DNA of 64,000 nt from Aureispira sp963837355 (GTDB lineage Bacteria > Bacteroidota > Bacteroidia > Chitinophagales > Saprospiraceae): the NCBI GenBank assembly GCA_963837355.1, contig CAWIMY010000002.1:682001-746000 (forward strand). The letters are read 5' to 3'. Under the pieces are notes generated by a model. That model saw nothing but the letters and a program-made list of their open reading frames with translations. It did no database searches and was not told the DNA's origin. The position numbers were made by a program, and so were the translations under genes. Below are positions 1 through 8,828 of the stretch, piece after piece. The first letter of the stretch is position 1. Every line of letters starts with the position of its first letter.

Positions 1-3000
1 AAGTAGTCGCCACAGCAGTAGGCACAGGGCCAGGAGTAACCGTAACCGTGGTACTCGTCACTTGCCCAGAATTATCACGGGCTTCTACGGTATAGGTTCC
101 TACACTAAGGTTATTAAAAACAGTAGACGTTTGGTAAGCGCCGCCATCTAGACGGTATTCTGTACCTCCTGTACCACCAATACTACCCACACTAACACTT
201 GCGTTTGTTTCTCCACATTTCAAAGTGGTACCAAATGCCCCCAAGGTCAAGGAGCGCGTTTGATTCATACAAAAAGTCGTGGTGTCAGAAGAACCATACG
301 CATCGTTCCAAGCAAGGGTATCGCCGTTGGCGTTGGTTAATAGATAATAGCCTGTTCCATTGGTACAACACAAGCCATTCCCTCCCAAATCTCGGATGAT
401 AAATTCGTAACAACCCGTATCCAAACAAATAGAACGCTGGATAAAGTCTCCGCTGTTGTTGCTCAAGGCAAACAAAGGAATAGAAGCGACGGTTGTTCCC
501 GACGTGGTTCTCAAGATCCAAGAGACATCAGAAGGCATATTGTCTAACTGAAGGCTCAACGTGACTACATTCGGTTCGTAATCTACGGCCACTACTTTCT
601 GGATGCTATCCACACCGTTTCGGTTTTGAACGACTAAAGTAGCGCTGTACAAGCCCGCTGCGGGGTACAAGACCTTGGGATTTGCCAACGTAGAAGTACT
701 CGGAGAGCCTCCTGGGAAATGCCAAATCCAACCTGGGGCATTGTCCACAGAACGATCTTCAAACGCTATAGAATCGCCCAAGCAAACGGCATCTGCTTGG
801 TACGCAAAGTTGGCGACAGGGGCAGTGGTTAAAGGTGCTTTCAATGGCGCTTCCCAAATTCCACGACCATAAGTACCCGCGCGAATTTTTCCAATGCTGT
901 AGTTAATTTCAAAATCGCGAACGATTACATTGGGTAGACCGTCCATGAAGGGCTGCCAATTGACCAATAAACTATCGGTGTAATAAATGCCGACATCGGT
1001 TCCAATATAGAGCGCGTTGTCAGAATTTTTTTGGTAAACCAAACAGTTGACAGGCAAGTTGGGTAAGTTACGCGTCATGTTCACCCAAGTAGTACCGCCA
1101 TCTTCTGAGGTATACACCTTATTGGCAGGAGATGTTCCCGAAAAGGTCACCCAAATTTTCAAGGGATTAGTAGGATGAACCGTAATGGAGGTAATCATAT
1201 TGTTGGGCAAGCCCGAAGAAATTGAAACCCAGTTGGCTCCTGAATTAATCGTGCGGTAAATATCGGTTCGGGTGCTGGCGTAGAAGTGGGTATAAGGAGT
1301 AGAAGGTGCCAGCGCCAAGTTGCGAATGTTATTATTGCCGCTAAACGTAGAAATCGGCTGTTCACTGATTCCACCATCAAAACTCAAATACACTTGATCG
1401 TATCCCGCCAATAAAAAGCCGTGGTCACTGGGGTGCATTATCATGGGCGTTACCCAATCCCCCGTCCCTCTAGGGCCATTAAAAATAGGATTAAAGGTAT
1501 AACCACCATCCGTAGAGAGGTTAAAATTTCCGTATTGAGAACTGCTAATGATTAAGTTAGAATCGGAGGGCGACATCAAAACCTCCATCCCATCGCCACC
1601 ATTAGTGTGTAGGGCAGAGTTGTCACTAATTAAATTACAACCATTATCCTGCGTTCCACCCATGATTTTGCCTGGTACTAATTCTGAGCCTGCAATGCGG
1701 TAAAACTGTGTAATACTTAACCCATCTGATAGGTCGGCGAAGGTAACACCATTATTAACGGATTTGAAAATTCCTCCATCACTACCACAGTAAAGGTTGT
1801 TGCCAAACATCTCTAAGACATGAATATCGGCGTGGGTATAAGCAATTCCTGGAGGGTAATACCAGTGCGACTTGATGTTCAAGGTTACCCCACCATCTAG
1901 AGAGTTCCAGACATTGATACCCCCAACATACACCTCATCGGCATTGGTAGGAGACACACACAGGGCCATATCGTACCAACTTTGTCCAGAAGTAAGGTCT
2001 GCCCCAGCGGCATCATAGGCAAAAACATTAGGCGAATTAGACTGTAAGGTAAACGACATTCCAGCATTGATAGAGCGATACAAGCCGTAAAAGCTAGAGT
2101 TGGTCGCTTCACCACATAGGAAATAAACAATGTTAGGATCGGCCTCCGAAACCGCAATTTCTGCGCGATTAATGTCACCAGGATTGGGCAAGCCTGTCGA
2201 GATCGTTGTCCACAAAGAACCGCCATTCGTAGAAACGGAAAAATCGTCATCTGCCAAGTAAATCGTTTGTGGATCACCAGGCTTCAATTCTAAATCGCGG
2301 CAACGACCTGAGCGCAACAGCGACCAAGTTTGTCCTGCGTCCGAACTTCTATAAAAACCCGCCGAGCTGGCAACAAATACAATACTTGGATTGGTAGGGT
2401 GAATAATAATACGGTAGATTCTAGTACCAAATAAGCTGGCATTACCCAAAGACAAGGCATTCCAGTTTTGCCCCCCATCAATGGATTTGAGGACACCAAT
2501 ACTATAGGTATCTCCTCCATCATCATCTCCTGTCCCTAAATAAATAACATTGCTGTTACTATAGTCCACCGCGATGGCCGAAACCCCTAATGCTTGCAAT
2601 TGATCGGTGAGTACCGTCCAAGTCTGCCCTGCATCGGTAGATTTCCAACAGCCTCCAGAAGGTGCACCAATATAAATGGTATTGGGATCATTCGGATCTT
2701 CTGTTACTGCATTGACACGGCCATTACCAGGGTTGTAAGAAGAAGACGTCCAGTTATTAGGCCCCATTGGTGTCCATTGGTTGGAGCGGCTCCCCGATTT
2801 TTGAACGCCTTGAACATATTTTCTTTGAAAGGCGAGGTGTTCGCGCCAAGCATGGTTTTGTGGAGGGCGAATGCCATGTGGATAGACTCTTGGTTCCCAA
2901 AAGGCTTCCCAGCGTTTGTACTGCTTGTAGCCGTAACCGCGTTTATACGGGCGATCTCCCCAGGCTTCGTTAAAGGCATTTTGAACCTCATAAAAATTCA

Positions 3001-3106
3001 CTGAACGATCTTGCATCATATCTGCCCACGGTTGTGCCCAAAGAGTAGCACTAGCCCCGCAGCAAAAGATACAAATTAATAAATAACGGATTCCTGTCAT
3101 GGTCAT
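1..3106 (-). CDS. Giant secreted sortilin/BNR-type beta-propeller protein with PKD domain (3' end outside window)
   Basis: One frame on the minus strand is open from ATG at 3106 (alternative ATG at 3100) to the window edge, more than 1030 residues without a stop. It begins with a signal peptide (hydrophobic stretch then LWAQ). From about residue 105 many propeller blades follow, with recurring motifs such as SxDGGxxW, STDAGQTWT, RSSDAGQTWS, TSEDGGTTW and IxxHPTNP, which are the Asp-box/BNR signatures of sortilin (Vps10) propellers. A PKD-like domain follows (FEDRS, then FPGGSPS), then SprB-like Ser/Thr-rich segments (GTYTVEARD). Proteins of this plan in Bacteroidota are exported by the type IX system; the sorting domain would lie beyond position 1. 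Probably a surface or extracellular binding protein or hydrolase accessory; substrate unknown. Not co-transcribed with the gene at 3365, from which a terminator separates it. Confidence 0.85.
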   Translation of the reverse strand, partial: MTMTGIRYLLICIFCCGASATLWAQPWADMMQDRSVNFYEVQNAFNEAWGDRPYKRGYGYKQYKRWEAFWEPRVYPHGIRPPQNHAWREHLAFQRKYVQGVQKSGSRSNQWTPMGPNNWTSSSYNPGNGRVNAVTEDPNDPNTIYIGAPSGGCWKSTDAGQTWTVLTDQLQALGVSAIAVDYSNSNVIYLGTGDDDGGDTYSIGVLKSIDGGQNWNALSLGNASLFGTRIYRIIIHPTNPSIVFVASSAGFYRSSDAGQTWSLLRSGRCRDLELKPGDPQTIYLADDDFSVSTNGGSLWTTISTGLPNPGDINRAEIAVSEADPNIVYFLCGEATNSSFYGLYRSINAGMSFTLQSNSPNVFAYDAAGADLTSGQSWYDMALCVSPTNADEVYVGGINVWNSLDGGVTLNIKSHWYYPPGIAYTHADIHVLEMFGNNLYCGSDGGIFKSVNNGVTFADLSDGLSITQFYRIAGSELVPGKIMGGTQDNGCNLISDNSALHTNGGDGMEVLMSPSDSNLIISSSQYGNFNLSTDGGYTFNPIFNGPRGTGDWVTPMIMHPSDHGFLLAGYDQVYLSFDGGISEQPISTFSGNNNIRNLALAPSTPYTHFYASTRTDIYRTINSGANWVSISSGLPNNMITSITVHPTNPLKIWVTFSGTSPANKVYTSEDGGTTWVNMTRNLPNLPVNCLVYQKNSDNALYIGTDVGIYYTDSLLVNWQPFMDGLPNVIVRDFEINYSIGKIRAGTYGRGIWEAPLKAPLTTAPVANFAYQADAVCLGDSIAFEDRSVDNAPGWIWHFPGGSPSTSTLANPKVLYPAAGLYSATLVVQNRNGVDSIQKVVAVDYEPNVVTLSLQLDNMPSDVSWILRTTSGTTVASIPLFALSNNSGDFIQRSICLDTGCYEFIIRDLGGNGLCCTNGTGYYLLTNANGDTLAWNDAYGSSDTTTFCMNQTRSLTLGAFGTTLKCGETNASVSVGSIGGTGGTEYRLDGGAYQTSTVFNNLSVGTYTVEARDNSGQVTSTTVTVTPGPVPTAVATT

Positions 3107-3364
3107 AAAAAGTTGATAGTGAGAATGGAGTTAAGATAAGTATTGGATTGGGGGTACTAGGACATTATTAGACCGTTAACATTGAATTAACGGTACTTAA
3201 ACGCAATGGAGTGTGCTGCTTTTGTGGAGAGGGAATACGAAATTACGCAAAAAATAGGAAAAGTAAGCTATAATTTTGTCAGAACTAGAGCGTAAGGGAT
3301 AATTTTAGATAATAAAAATCCCCGCTGCTTGGGAGCAGCGGGGAGTCGTTATAAGAGCGAGGAG
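3107..3364. promoter_or_regulatory. Intergenic region with an 8-bp-arm palindrome upstream of the propeller gene
   Basis: A perfect inverted repeat, ACCGTTAA - 7 nt - TTAACGGT, lies at 3172-3194, about 70 bp upstream of the minus-strand start at 3106. It could be an operator or part of a 5' UTR. No convincing TAnnTTTG box was found near it. The region also contains the terminator of the next gene block (3312-3343). Confidence 0.35.
3312..3343 (-). terminator. Rho-independent terminator after the OTU-domain gene
   Basis: CCCCGCTGCT (3320-3329) pairs perfectly with AGCAGCGGGG (3334-3343) around a 4-nt loop. On the minus strand it is followed by a T-rich tract (3312-3319). It lies 22 bp past the stop of the gene ending at 3365. 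Confidence 0.85.
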
Positions 3365-5890
3365 TTAATCTTCTTTCGCCTCTTTTTCGATGCCACTATA
3401 ATGGCCTTTGTATAAAAGAATGGTGACCGCAGTAGAGTCTTCGTTGTATTCCTCCGTCTTACCATCTTCTTTGATAATCGTAAGATGCAATTTTTCTACG
3501 ATGGCTACTAGTTTGGGAACTTTGTCATAAGTATCCGCTTGCCAATCGTCGTTTAATAGATCATTAGCAAACTTCGTTAGATTATCTTCGGTCGCGCCCT
3601 CTTCTCCAAAGTCTATTAATTCCGCAATAGCGTTTTGTATGTCTTTGCTTTGGTCGCTATAATCCAATATAGCGTTTAGCACACGTTCTTTAACGGCATC
3701 GGTTTTTTTGCCAAGACCATACGCAATAGAGCCAAAGGTACACCTGCCATCTCCTTTTACAGAAATAACTTGCAACCCTTCTTTTTCCAAGTAACTAGCC
3801 TGCGCTTTAGAGACACTAACGGAGTTAACCGTCACTGCCTTTTCCTCCACAGGCTTATTAGCATTACTAACAAGTTGTTCCAGTTCTAATTTGGAACTAG
3901 AAGCCTTTTCTTCTAGCGTCGAAATATCCTTTTTGTAGGCTTTTTGTTGAACCGTTAGCTCCTTGATTTCGAGTTTCGTTCGGAGATGTCTTAACATAAC
4001 TCGTATTTCCCCTCGGCTATTTAATTTTTCAATACCTAGTTTGTCAAGAAGCGCCCTCAAAATAGCTTTTTCCCCCTCCAATTTCCAGAGGTCCTTATCG
4101 GTTTCTAACACATCTAGGAGCGCATCTCCTCGTTCTTTGTCTTTATGTTCTCCTTCTCCACCAACTTTACCTCCCAATCCTTCTACCGCCTCTTCACTCT
4201 CATCCGCCTCTTTTTCCAGTTGTCTAATCTCTTTATTAATCTCTGATAAGTGCTTTCTTTCTTTTTCTAACAAGAGCTTATTTTGCACCTGCATAGTTTC
4301 TTGATGGCGCAGCTTTTTTTGATACTCACTAGCGTTATCCATGAGGGTAACTATCCAAAGTTTGGTGTCTTTCTCAAAATGCTTGTATGCCTCTTCCAAG
4401 TTCTTCTCAACACTAGCTCTAGTGCCTGCGATCAGTTCGATCAATAAACGCGCGGCTCCTTGCAAGGCAACTACGGGCTCGTTTTGATTGGCGCGGGCGA
4501 TGCAGGTATCAGACACACTGCCAATAAAAGAAGTAATTAGATTGATACAAACACCTGCACTTGATATACCAAGCGTGGTCGTGGCGATGCTCGAAGCAAT
4601 CGAACCAACATCGGCCACAAAAGTGCTTTCCCGTTTATTAGAATCGGTTAAGGTGCCGCTAATCGTATGCGCTTTGCTGGGATCTTTGGAGGCTCCTACA
4701 TCAGGCAATTCTACCCCCAAATGTTCCAAAACAGTAACGGCGATGCCGCCTACGCCAATCAATCCACCTATACCAGTAACCGTAGATTTGACGACATTAG
4801 ACCAGAAAGTTCTGGAAGCCGCGCTATCTTGATATTTCTGCGCTTTTTTAGAGATGTCACTCTGAAAGGTGCGAGCGGCATCTTCCAAGCTGTCAAAAAT
4901 ATAAATGATGTTAGATTTTTCATCTTGCAGCTGCTCCCTAATGCCCATGATGGCTTTTTCTTTCTGTGCAACAGAAATCGTTACACTGTATTGATCCTGC
5001 TCCAAGAGTACTTTGCCAAACTTATCTCTAGTCATTTTCAAAACACCAACGTAGTTCTTGTGTAAAGTATTACAGAGGTGCAAAAACTTATTGCGCTGTT
5101 GGGTAATCGGATCCTCACTCGTTAACTTATCCCCAATTTGCTTTTTAGTATCCTCCAAATCAGATTTGGCGTAGGTCTTCATAAAAGCATTGACCCGTTC
5201 GGGTACCGTATTTTCGAAAAAATCCTCCTTTGACAGCTTCTCTTTTTTTGTATTAATATCCTTGTGTACGATTTTATAAACAAGTAGTTTGACCAGCTCC
5301 TCTTTTCTGAATTCTAGGTTGATGTGGTATTTTTCTGCCCCCGTTTCAATTTCCCGTTCTATAGCCGTTTCTAAGGCTTTTATCAGCGCATCGGTGTCTG
5401 AAAAACCTAATTGTGCTACACTAGCATTGTGTAAAAGAGAAAGTTCTGTCTCTACACTTTTCTCTAAATCCTCTTTTTTGTCTTTTGGATCAACTACCAA
5501 GTCCTTCTCTTCGTCTTTTGAATCGTCCTCTTCTTTACCTTTCGAATCAACTACCTCTTCGTCCTTTTTGTCTTTTGGTAGCTTTTCCATCTCAACAACG
5601 ACTTCACTGGAATCAACCACCTCTTCGTCCTTTTCATCTTTCGAATCAACTACCTCTTCGTCCTTTTTGTCTTTTGAGCGCTCGTCTTCTATCTCAATAT
5701 TAACTTCACTGGGTTCAATTTCTGAGGAGGGGGAATAATTCCCTTCTCCCTTTTCTAAGTCTAGTTCTTTTGGATCAACTTCGTTGGAAGAACTTTCACT
5801 GAGTCCAAGACTTTCTGTTATCCCGTTTGCAACAGATGCTAGGCTTGAAAACAAACCGCCAAACATTCCTTCTTCTTTTTTCTCACTCAT
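3365..5890 (-). CDS. Acidic coiled-coil protein with central hydrophobic segments and C-terminal OTU-like cysteine protease domain
   Basis: 841 aa. Residues 1-60 hold a short hydrophobic start (GGLFSSLASVANGI) that is not a clear signal peptide. Residues 64-145 are extremely acidic/lysine-rich and repeat KKDEEVVDSK-type units. Residues 145-365 are helical. Two hydrophobic stretches (about 366-392 and 427-461) could insert in a membrane. Residues 510-690 are coiled coil. Residues 705-835 look like an OTU deubiquitinase: GDGRCTFGSIAYGL gives the Asp-Gly-x-Cys nucleophile motif (Cys 717), and KGHYSGI near the end gives the catalytic His (830). The usual Asp/Asn two residues after the His is Ser here. 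Bacterial OTU domains are known mainly in effectors and toxins acting on eukaryotic ubiquitin. Starts 3 bp after the 385-aa gene, so the two are co-transcribed. The OTU call is from motif reading only; the rest of the protein is unrecognised. Confidence 0.6.
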   Translation of the reverse strand: MSEKKEEGMFGGLFSSLASVANGITESLGLSESSSNEVDPKELDLEKGEGNYSPSSEIEPSEVNIEIEDERSKDKKDEEVVDSKDEKDEEVVDSSEVVVEMEKLPKDKKDEEVVDSKGKEEDDSKDEEKDLVVDPKDKKEDLEKSVETELSLLHNASVAQLGFSDTDALIKALETAIEREIETGAEKYHINLEFRKEELVKLLVYKIVHKDINTKKEKLSKEDFFENTVPERVNAFMKTYAKSDLEDTKKQIGDKLTSEDPITQQRNKFLHLCNTLHKNYVGVLKMTRDKFGKVLLEQDQYSVTISVAQKEKAIMGIREQLQDEKSNIIYIFDSLEDAARTFQSDISKKAQKYQDSAASRTFWSNVVKSTVTGIGGLIGVGGIAVTVLEHLGVELPDVGASKDPSKAHTISGTLTDSNKRESTFVADVGSIASSIATTTLGISSAGVCINLITSFIGSVSDTCIARANQNEPVVALQGAARLLIELIAGTRASVEKNLEEAYKHFEKDTKLWIVTLMDNASEYQKKLRHQETMQVQNKLLLEKERKHLSEINKEIRQLEKEADESEEAVEGLGGKVGGEGEHKDKERGDALLDVLETDKDLWKLEGEKAILRALLDKLGIEKLNSRGEIRVMLRHLRTKLEIKELTVQQKAYKKDISTLEEKASSSKLELEQLVSNANKPVEEKAVTVNSVSVSKAQASYLEKEGLQVISVKGDGRCTFGSIAYGLGKKTDAVKERVLNAILDYSDQSKDIQNAIAELIDFGEEGATEDNLTKFANDLLNDDWQADTYDKVPKLVAIVEKLHLTIIKEDGKTEEYNEDSTAVTILLYKGHYSGIEKEAKED
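5475..5700 (-). repeat. In-gene acidic tandem repeat (KDEEVVDS units)
   Basis: Within the 841-aa gene, degenerate copies of a roughly 10-codon unit encoding D-K-K-D-E-E-V-V-D-S recur (about residues 73-145). At DNA level, copies of a motif reading CAACTACCTCTTCGTCC on the plus strand recur. Such a repeat can change copy number by slippage, and it supplies a long, charged, probably disordered linker before the folded part. Confidence 0.6.
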
Positions 5891-5892
5891 GA

Positions 5893-7050
5893 TTATAATG
5901 TTTTAGCGTATTCTTGAATTTTTTCATTAGCCGCAATTAATGCCGCATAACCTTCTTTGGTGTACGTTTGTTCCAGCGCCGTTTTTTTATCCCACCAATC
6001 GGTATAAAATGGCTGCATACCTTTCCAAGCATCGAGTGCTTTTCTATACTCCTCCGTAACATTAGTAAGAGTTTCTGAGGGAGGTAAGCCCGCTTTTCTA
6101 CTAGCGGCGCGCCAAGTATTGATGTTGGCGGCATATTTTAGGAGGTTTTGATTAATGTCATCAGGAGTCTGGTCCCCATCAAAATCATTGATGTATTGTT
6201 CGAAGTTTCTAAGGACATTCTCATAATAGTTCAACTCTTCCGCTTCAAAGGCCTTTCTTTTTTCTGCTAAGGGGTCGGTCGATGATTGGGGGGCGGCTTT
6301 TTTAGAAGCGGGACGTTTGTTGAGTTTGGCATCCCAGTGGTCGTAGAGTTTTTGCCCTTGCTGCAAGGCAGGGTTGGACGAGTACTCCAAATCCGCATCC
6401 ATAACGTCCGTCTTCCATTGCCCCGTTGTTTGTCTAAGGGAGCTCAGTAAGCCTCTTCGGTCAGCCGCTAGGCGAATGACTTGTGCCCCTTCGCCAGCTG
6501 CTTCGCTTTTTTCAAATTGCTGTTGCAAGGCCGTAAACTGTTTGTGCTGCGTCAAGAAGGTTTTGGCCAATTCCAAGGCAGCGGCAGTAGAAGCGTCTTC
6601 ACTACCTGCCTCAGCAGTTACCTGACTAGTCGCCTCTGGCCAGCCTTCCACCACTTCAAAAAATACTTTGGGTTTCATACGTTTAAAGACCTTTGCCAAC
6701 GGTTTTAACGTTTGTGGCTTTGCCAATTGTCCCTTTTCTGGCAAAAGTTGCACGTTGGCTTTGTCGCCCTCCAAAGTGATTTGGCAGGTTCCATAACAGT
6801 AATCTTTTAGGGTAATCGTCTTGCTGCCTTTGATCCATTTTACCCAGTCTTTGGTATTGCCTACATAAAAAAGCGGCTGTTCCTCAGATTTCGGTTGTTC
6901 TTTCCAGTCGAGTTGTTCTCCTGCTATGAGAATATAGTCAAGAGGCTCTGTTTCTCCGTCGAGTGACGGTAAGGTTTTTTTGAGTAACCCTTCATAGTTA
7001 TTGTAGGATAAGCCTTCCAGCTTTTTCACACTCCCTAACTTTGTTTTCAT
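5893..7050 (-). CDS. Unrecognised helical protein, possible partner of the OTU-domain protein
   Basis: 385 aa, no signal peptide or membrane segment. The first 130 residues look like a mixed alpha/beta module (LFYVGN, then QLLPEKGQLAKPQTL); the rest is alpha-helical with many charged residues. The PEK-G-KP part resembles the 390-aa protein at 58167-59339 (FIPEKNGMKVKPKPL, with nearly the same spacing from a preceding hydrophobic-x-V/L-G), so I infer a shared module. It is followed after 3 bp by the OTU-domain gene, so the two form one transcription unit. The block is preceded by a 377-bp gap with a terminator and a promoter-like box. Function unknown; an adaptor, chaperone or immunity role is guesswork from gene order. 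Confidence 0.7.
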   Translation of the reverse strand: MKTKLGSVKKLEGLSYNNYEGLLKKTLPSLDGETEPLDYILIAGEQLDWKEQPKSEEQPLFYVGNTKDWVKWIKGSKTITLKDYCYGTCQITLEGDKANVQLLPEKGQLAKPQTLKPLAKVFKRMKPKVFFEVVEGWPEATSQVTAEAGSEDASTAAALELAKTFLTQHKQFTALQQQFEKSEAAGEGAQVIRLAADRRGLLSSLRQTTGQWKTDVMDADLEYSSNPALQQGQKLYDHWDAKLNKRPASKKAAPQSSTDPLAEKRKAFEAEELNYYENVLRNFEQYINDFDGDQTPDDINQNLLKYAANINTWRAASRKAGLPPSETLTNVTEEYRKALDAWKGMQPFYTDWWDKKTALEQTYTKEGYAALIAANEKIQEYAKTL

Positions 7051-7135
7051 AAATAAGATGTTTTAGTTGAAATTAAATAGTAGTTACATAATTCATCTAG
7101 TAAAAGGTTATGCTGACATAACTTTTTAGCACTTA

Positions 7136-7143
7136 CAAAAATA
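7136..7143 (-). promoter_or_regulatory. Possible Bacteroidota -7 box for the 385-aa/OTU block
   Basis: On the minus strand this reads TATTTTTG, matching TAnnTTTG, 86 bp upstream of the start at 7050. A TTG lies at 7160-7162, which is 16 bp away instead of the usual 19 or so; the match is therefore only partial. Confidence 0.35.
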
Positions 7144-7361
7144 GCAATGGGGGAGGTATCAATATAAGAAAAATAGCTAGGTAGGAGGCGATTTTAGAAG
7201 TAATTATGGCCAAATTTTATTTAATTTACTTAATAATTAACACTTTACTAATTTTGAAATAACAACCAAAAACTACCAAAATTATTGGACTAAATTGCTT
7301 TTAGTATTCAAATAAAAAAATATAAACAGTAGTCTAGAACAGTTCGGTACCGATAAAAACA

Positions 7362-7404
7362 AAAAAGTATACCCTTGCCCGTTGTTTGGCAGCGTATACT
7401 TTTT
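7362..7404 (-). terminator. Terminator after the 77-aa gene
   Basis: AAAAAGTATAC (7362-7372) pairs perfectly with GTATACTTTTT (7394-7404), with extra TGCC/GGCA pairing inside. On the minus strand the stem ends in a T run. It lies 24 bp past the stop at 7428. Confidence 0.8.
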
Positions 7405-7427
7405 GTAAAGGAATCTATTGGCGTTGG

Positions 7428-7661
7428 TTAAACATTCTCGCGAATCCAAGCCGCAATTTTAAAACAAGGGGAGTCGTTGCCGTAGTACCCATGGCGGCCC
7501 TCCTCTAGATCCTGTAATACTTTATCAACAGCCGCTTGACGAATCGTGCCATTGTCCACCAAATCGGTATGGGCGTGGTTTTTTCCAGTGAAAGTAATAC
7601 CGTTTTTGTGTTGGTGAATGTGCGGATCTTTATTCCCATCGGGAAAATAGCTATCAGGCAT
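7428..7661 (-). CDS. Small histidine-rich hypothetical protein
   Basis: 77 aa, starting at ATG 7661. The N-terminal half carries a run of spaced histidines (DPHIHQHKNG, then GKNHAHTDL) that could bind metal. The C-terminal half is a predicted helix with KVLQDLEEG. It sits 46 bp downstream of the 339-aa coiled-coil gene on the same strand and just before a terminator, which supports a real, co-transcribed gene. I do not recognise the family. By position it could be an immunity or accessory protein of the cluster, but nothing in the sequence proves this. Confidence 0.55.
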   Translation of the reverse strand: MPDSYFPDGNKDPHIHQHKNGITFTGKNHAHTDLVDNGTIRQAAVDKVLQDLEEGRHGYYGNDSPCFKIAAWIRENV

Positions 7662-7706
7662 AATAAATGATTGGTGAATTGCAGTAGACAGGAGGTTCCC
7701 GTCCAG

Positions 7707-8726
7707 CTAATTCTTGTTAAAAAATAGATTAAAAAGTATAAATTTTATACTATTGTTAAAGGTCCGAAGCAAAAACGATTCGAAGACCACTGCTTGTTGT
7801 AGACCTCGTGTTGTTGTTTGTTCTTGCTGTGGAGGAAGCTGCTCTAGTGCGCGTTCTAGCAATTCAAAGGCTTCTTTTAGGGTGGAGATGATTTTGTTTT
7901 CGAGTTGGAGGGGCTTGCTGTTTTGGCGATTAAAGGCCTCGAAAAGGATTTTGGCAATGCCCGCTTTGTCATTGGCGGCGTTCAACTCCAGTAGCAGTGC
8001 CTTCAATCCATGCGCCAGTGCTTTGGTCAAAACCAACTCTTTGGAGAGCACTTGAAGTTGAATAGAAAACTGAGTAATCTGGTTCCCCATTTCTTCAATT
8101 TGAATCTCCAAATCGTGAAGCTGTTGTTCGTGCTGGTGGACTTGTTGGTCTAAATTGGAGCGTTCTGCTAAGTAGAGGCTTTGTTCTTTTAGCCCGTGCT
8201 GAATATCATCCTGCAACTGTCTGATGTCCCCATTAATACCCGCGATTTCGCTGACCAAATTACTGATACTTTTGGTAAGCCCCGTCAGATGTGCCACCAA
8301 GCCGATTAGACCAAAGTATTTGGTAACTTCCATCTTTTTCTCCATGTCGGCTTTCTCCGATAACTTGCGTTGGCGTTGTGCATTCATCACAATACGAGCC
8401 TGGTATTGAGCGTCTATCTGCTGTTCTAACTCCTGTAGCTTACCTTTTATACCCGTCAGTACTTCCCGCAAGTTTTGCTCTTCTGCTTTGACCTGTTTTT
8501 GGTCTGCATAAAGGATGTTACGGGTTTCGTACGCTGCCGCATTTTTTTGTTGAAGCTGCGTTTCGGTTTGTTCCGTCAAGGTCACGTGGGTCGTAATAGT
8601 GTCAGAAAGTTCTACTACTGCTGTTTGGAACGACAGAATTTGTGCTTCAGACAATTCTTGATAGCGCAAGGCTAGCAGTTGATTGATTTGCTGAACGTGT
8701 TGTTTGACTAAGGGTAAATAACTCAT
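7707..8726 (-). CDS. Coiled-coil protein with central hydrophobic segment (alpha-pore-forming-toxin-like architecture)
   Basis: 339 aa, no signal peptide. Residues 1-130 are helical with long coiled coils rich in Gln and Glu. Residues 137-163 form a hydrophobic stretch (YFGLIGLVAHLTGL, then VSEIAGI). Residues 165-235 are a second coiled coil. The last 100 residues are helical with a hydrophobic C-terminus (SIKFILFNLFF). Two long helices around a hydrophobic segment are the plan of ClyA-family toxins and of binary XaxAB/YaxAB components. No diagnostic motif can be named, so this is a resemblance in architecture. The gene lies 102 bp downstream of the 627-aa gene of similar plan and 45 bp before the 77-aa gene, all on one strand. 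Confidence 0.6.
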   Translation of the reverse strand: MSYLPLVKQHVQQINQLLALRYQELSEAQILSFQTAVVELSDTITTHVTLTEQTETQLQQKNAAAYETRNILYADQKQVKAEEQNLREVLTGIKGKLQELEQQIDAQYQARIVMNAQRQRKLSEKADMEKKMEVTKYFGLIGLVAHLTGLTKSISNLVSEIAGINGDIRQLQDDIQHGLKEQSLYLAERSNLDQQVHQHEQQLHDLEIQIEEMGNQITQFSIQLQVLSKELVLTKALAHGLKALLLELNAANDKAGIAKILFEAFNRQNSKPLQLENKIISTLKEAFELLERALEQLPPQQEQTTTRGLQQAVVFESFLLRTFNNSIKFILFNLFFNKN

Positions 8727-8828
8727 AGGACTAATAAGATTAGATTGTAAAAAAAGAGCTAAGCAATGGTCCCCTTATCGGAAATTTAGTGCGCGAGTAA
8801 ACCATTACTTAGTACAGAAAAAAAGAGA

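Larger units (their letters stand above)
7051..7427. other. 377-bp intergenic region separating two blocks of the helical-protein cluster
   Basis: AT-rich and without a credible gene. It holds a terminator for the upstream block (7362-7404) and a possible minus-strand promoter (CAAAAATA on the plus strand at 7136-7143). The cluster is therefore read as two transcripts: 627 aa, 339 aa and 77 aa, then 385 aa and OTU. Confidence 0.6.

Noticed and set aside
2594..3004. 136-codon plus-strand frame
   Set aside because: Opposite the N-terminal part of the propeller gene, whose minus-strand frame is clearly coding; no recognisable domain.
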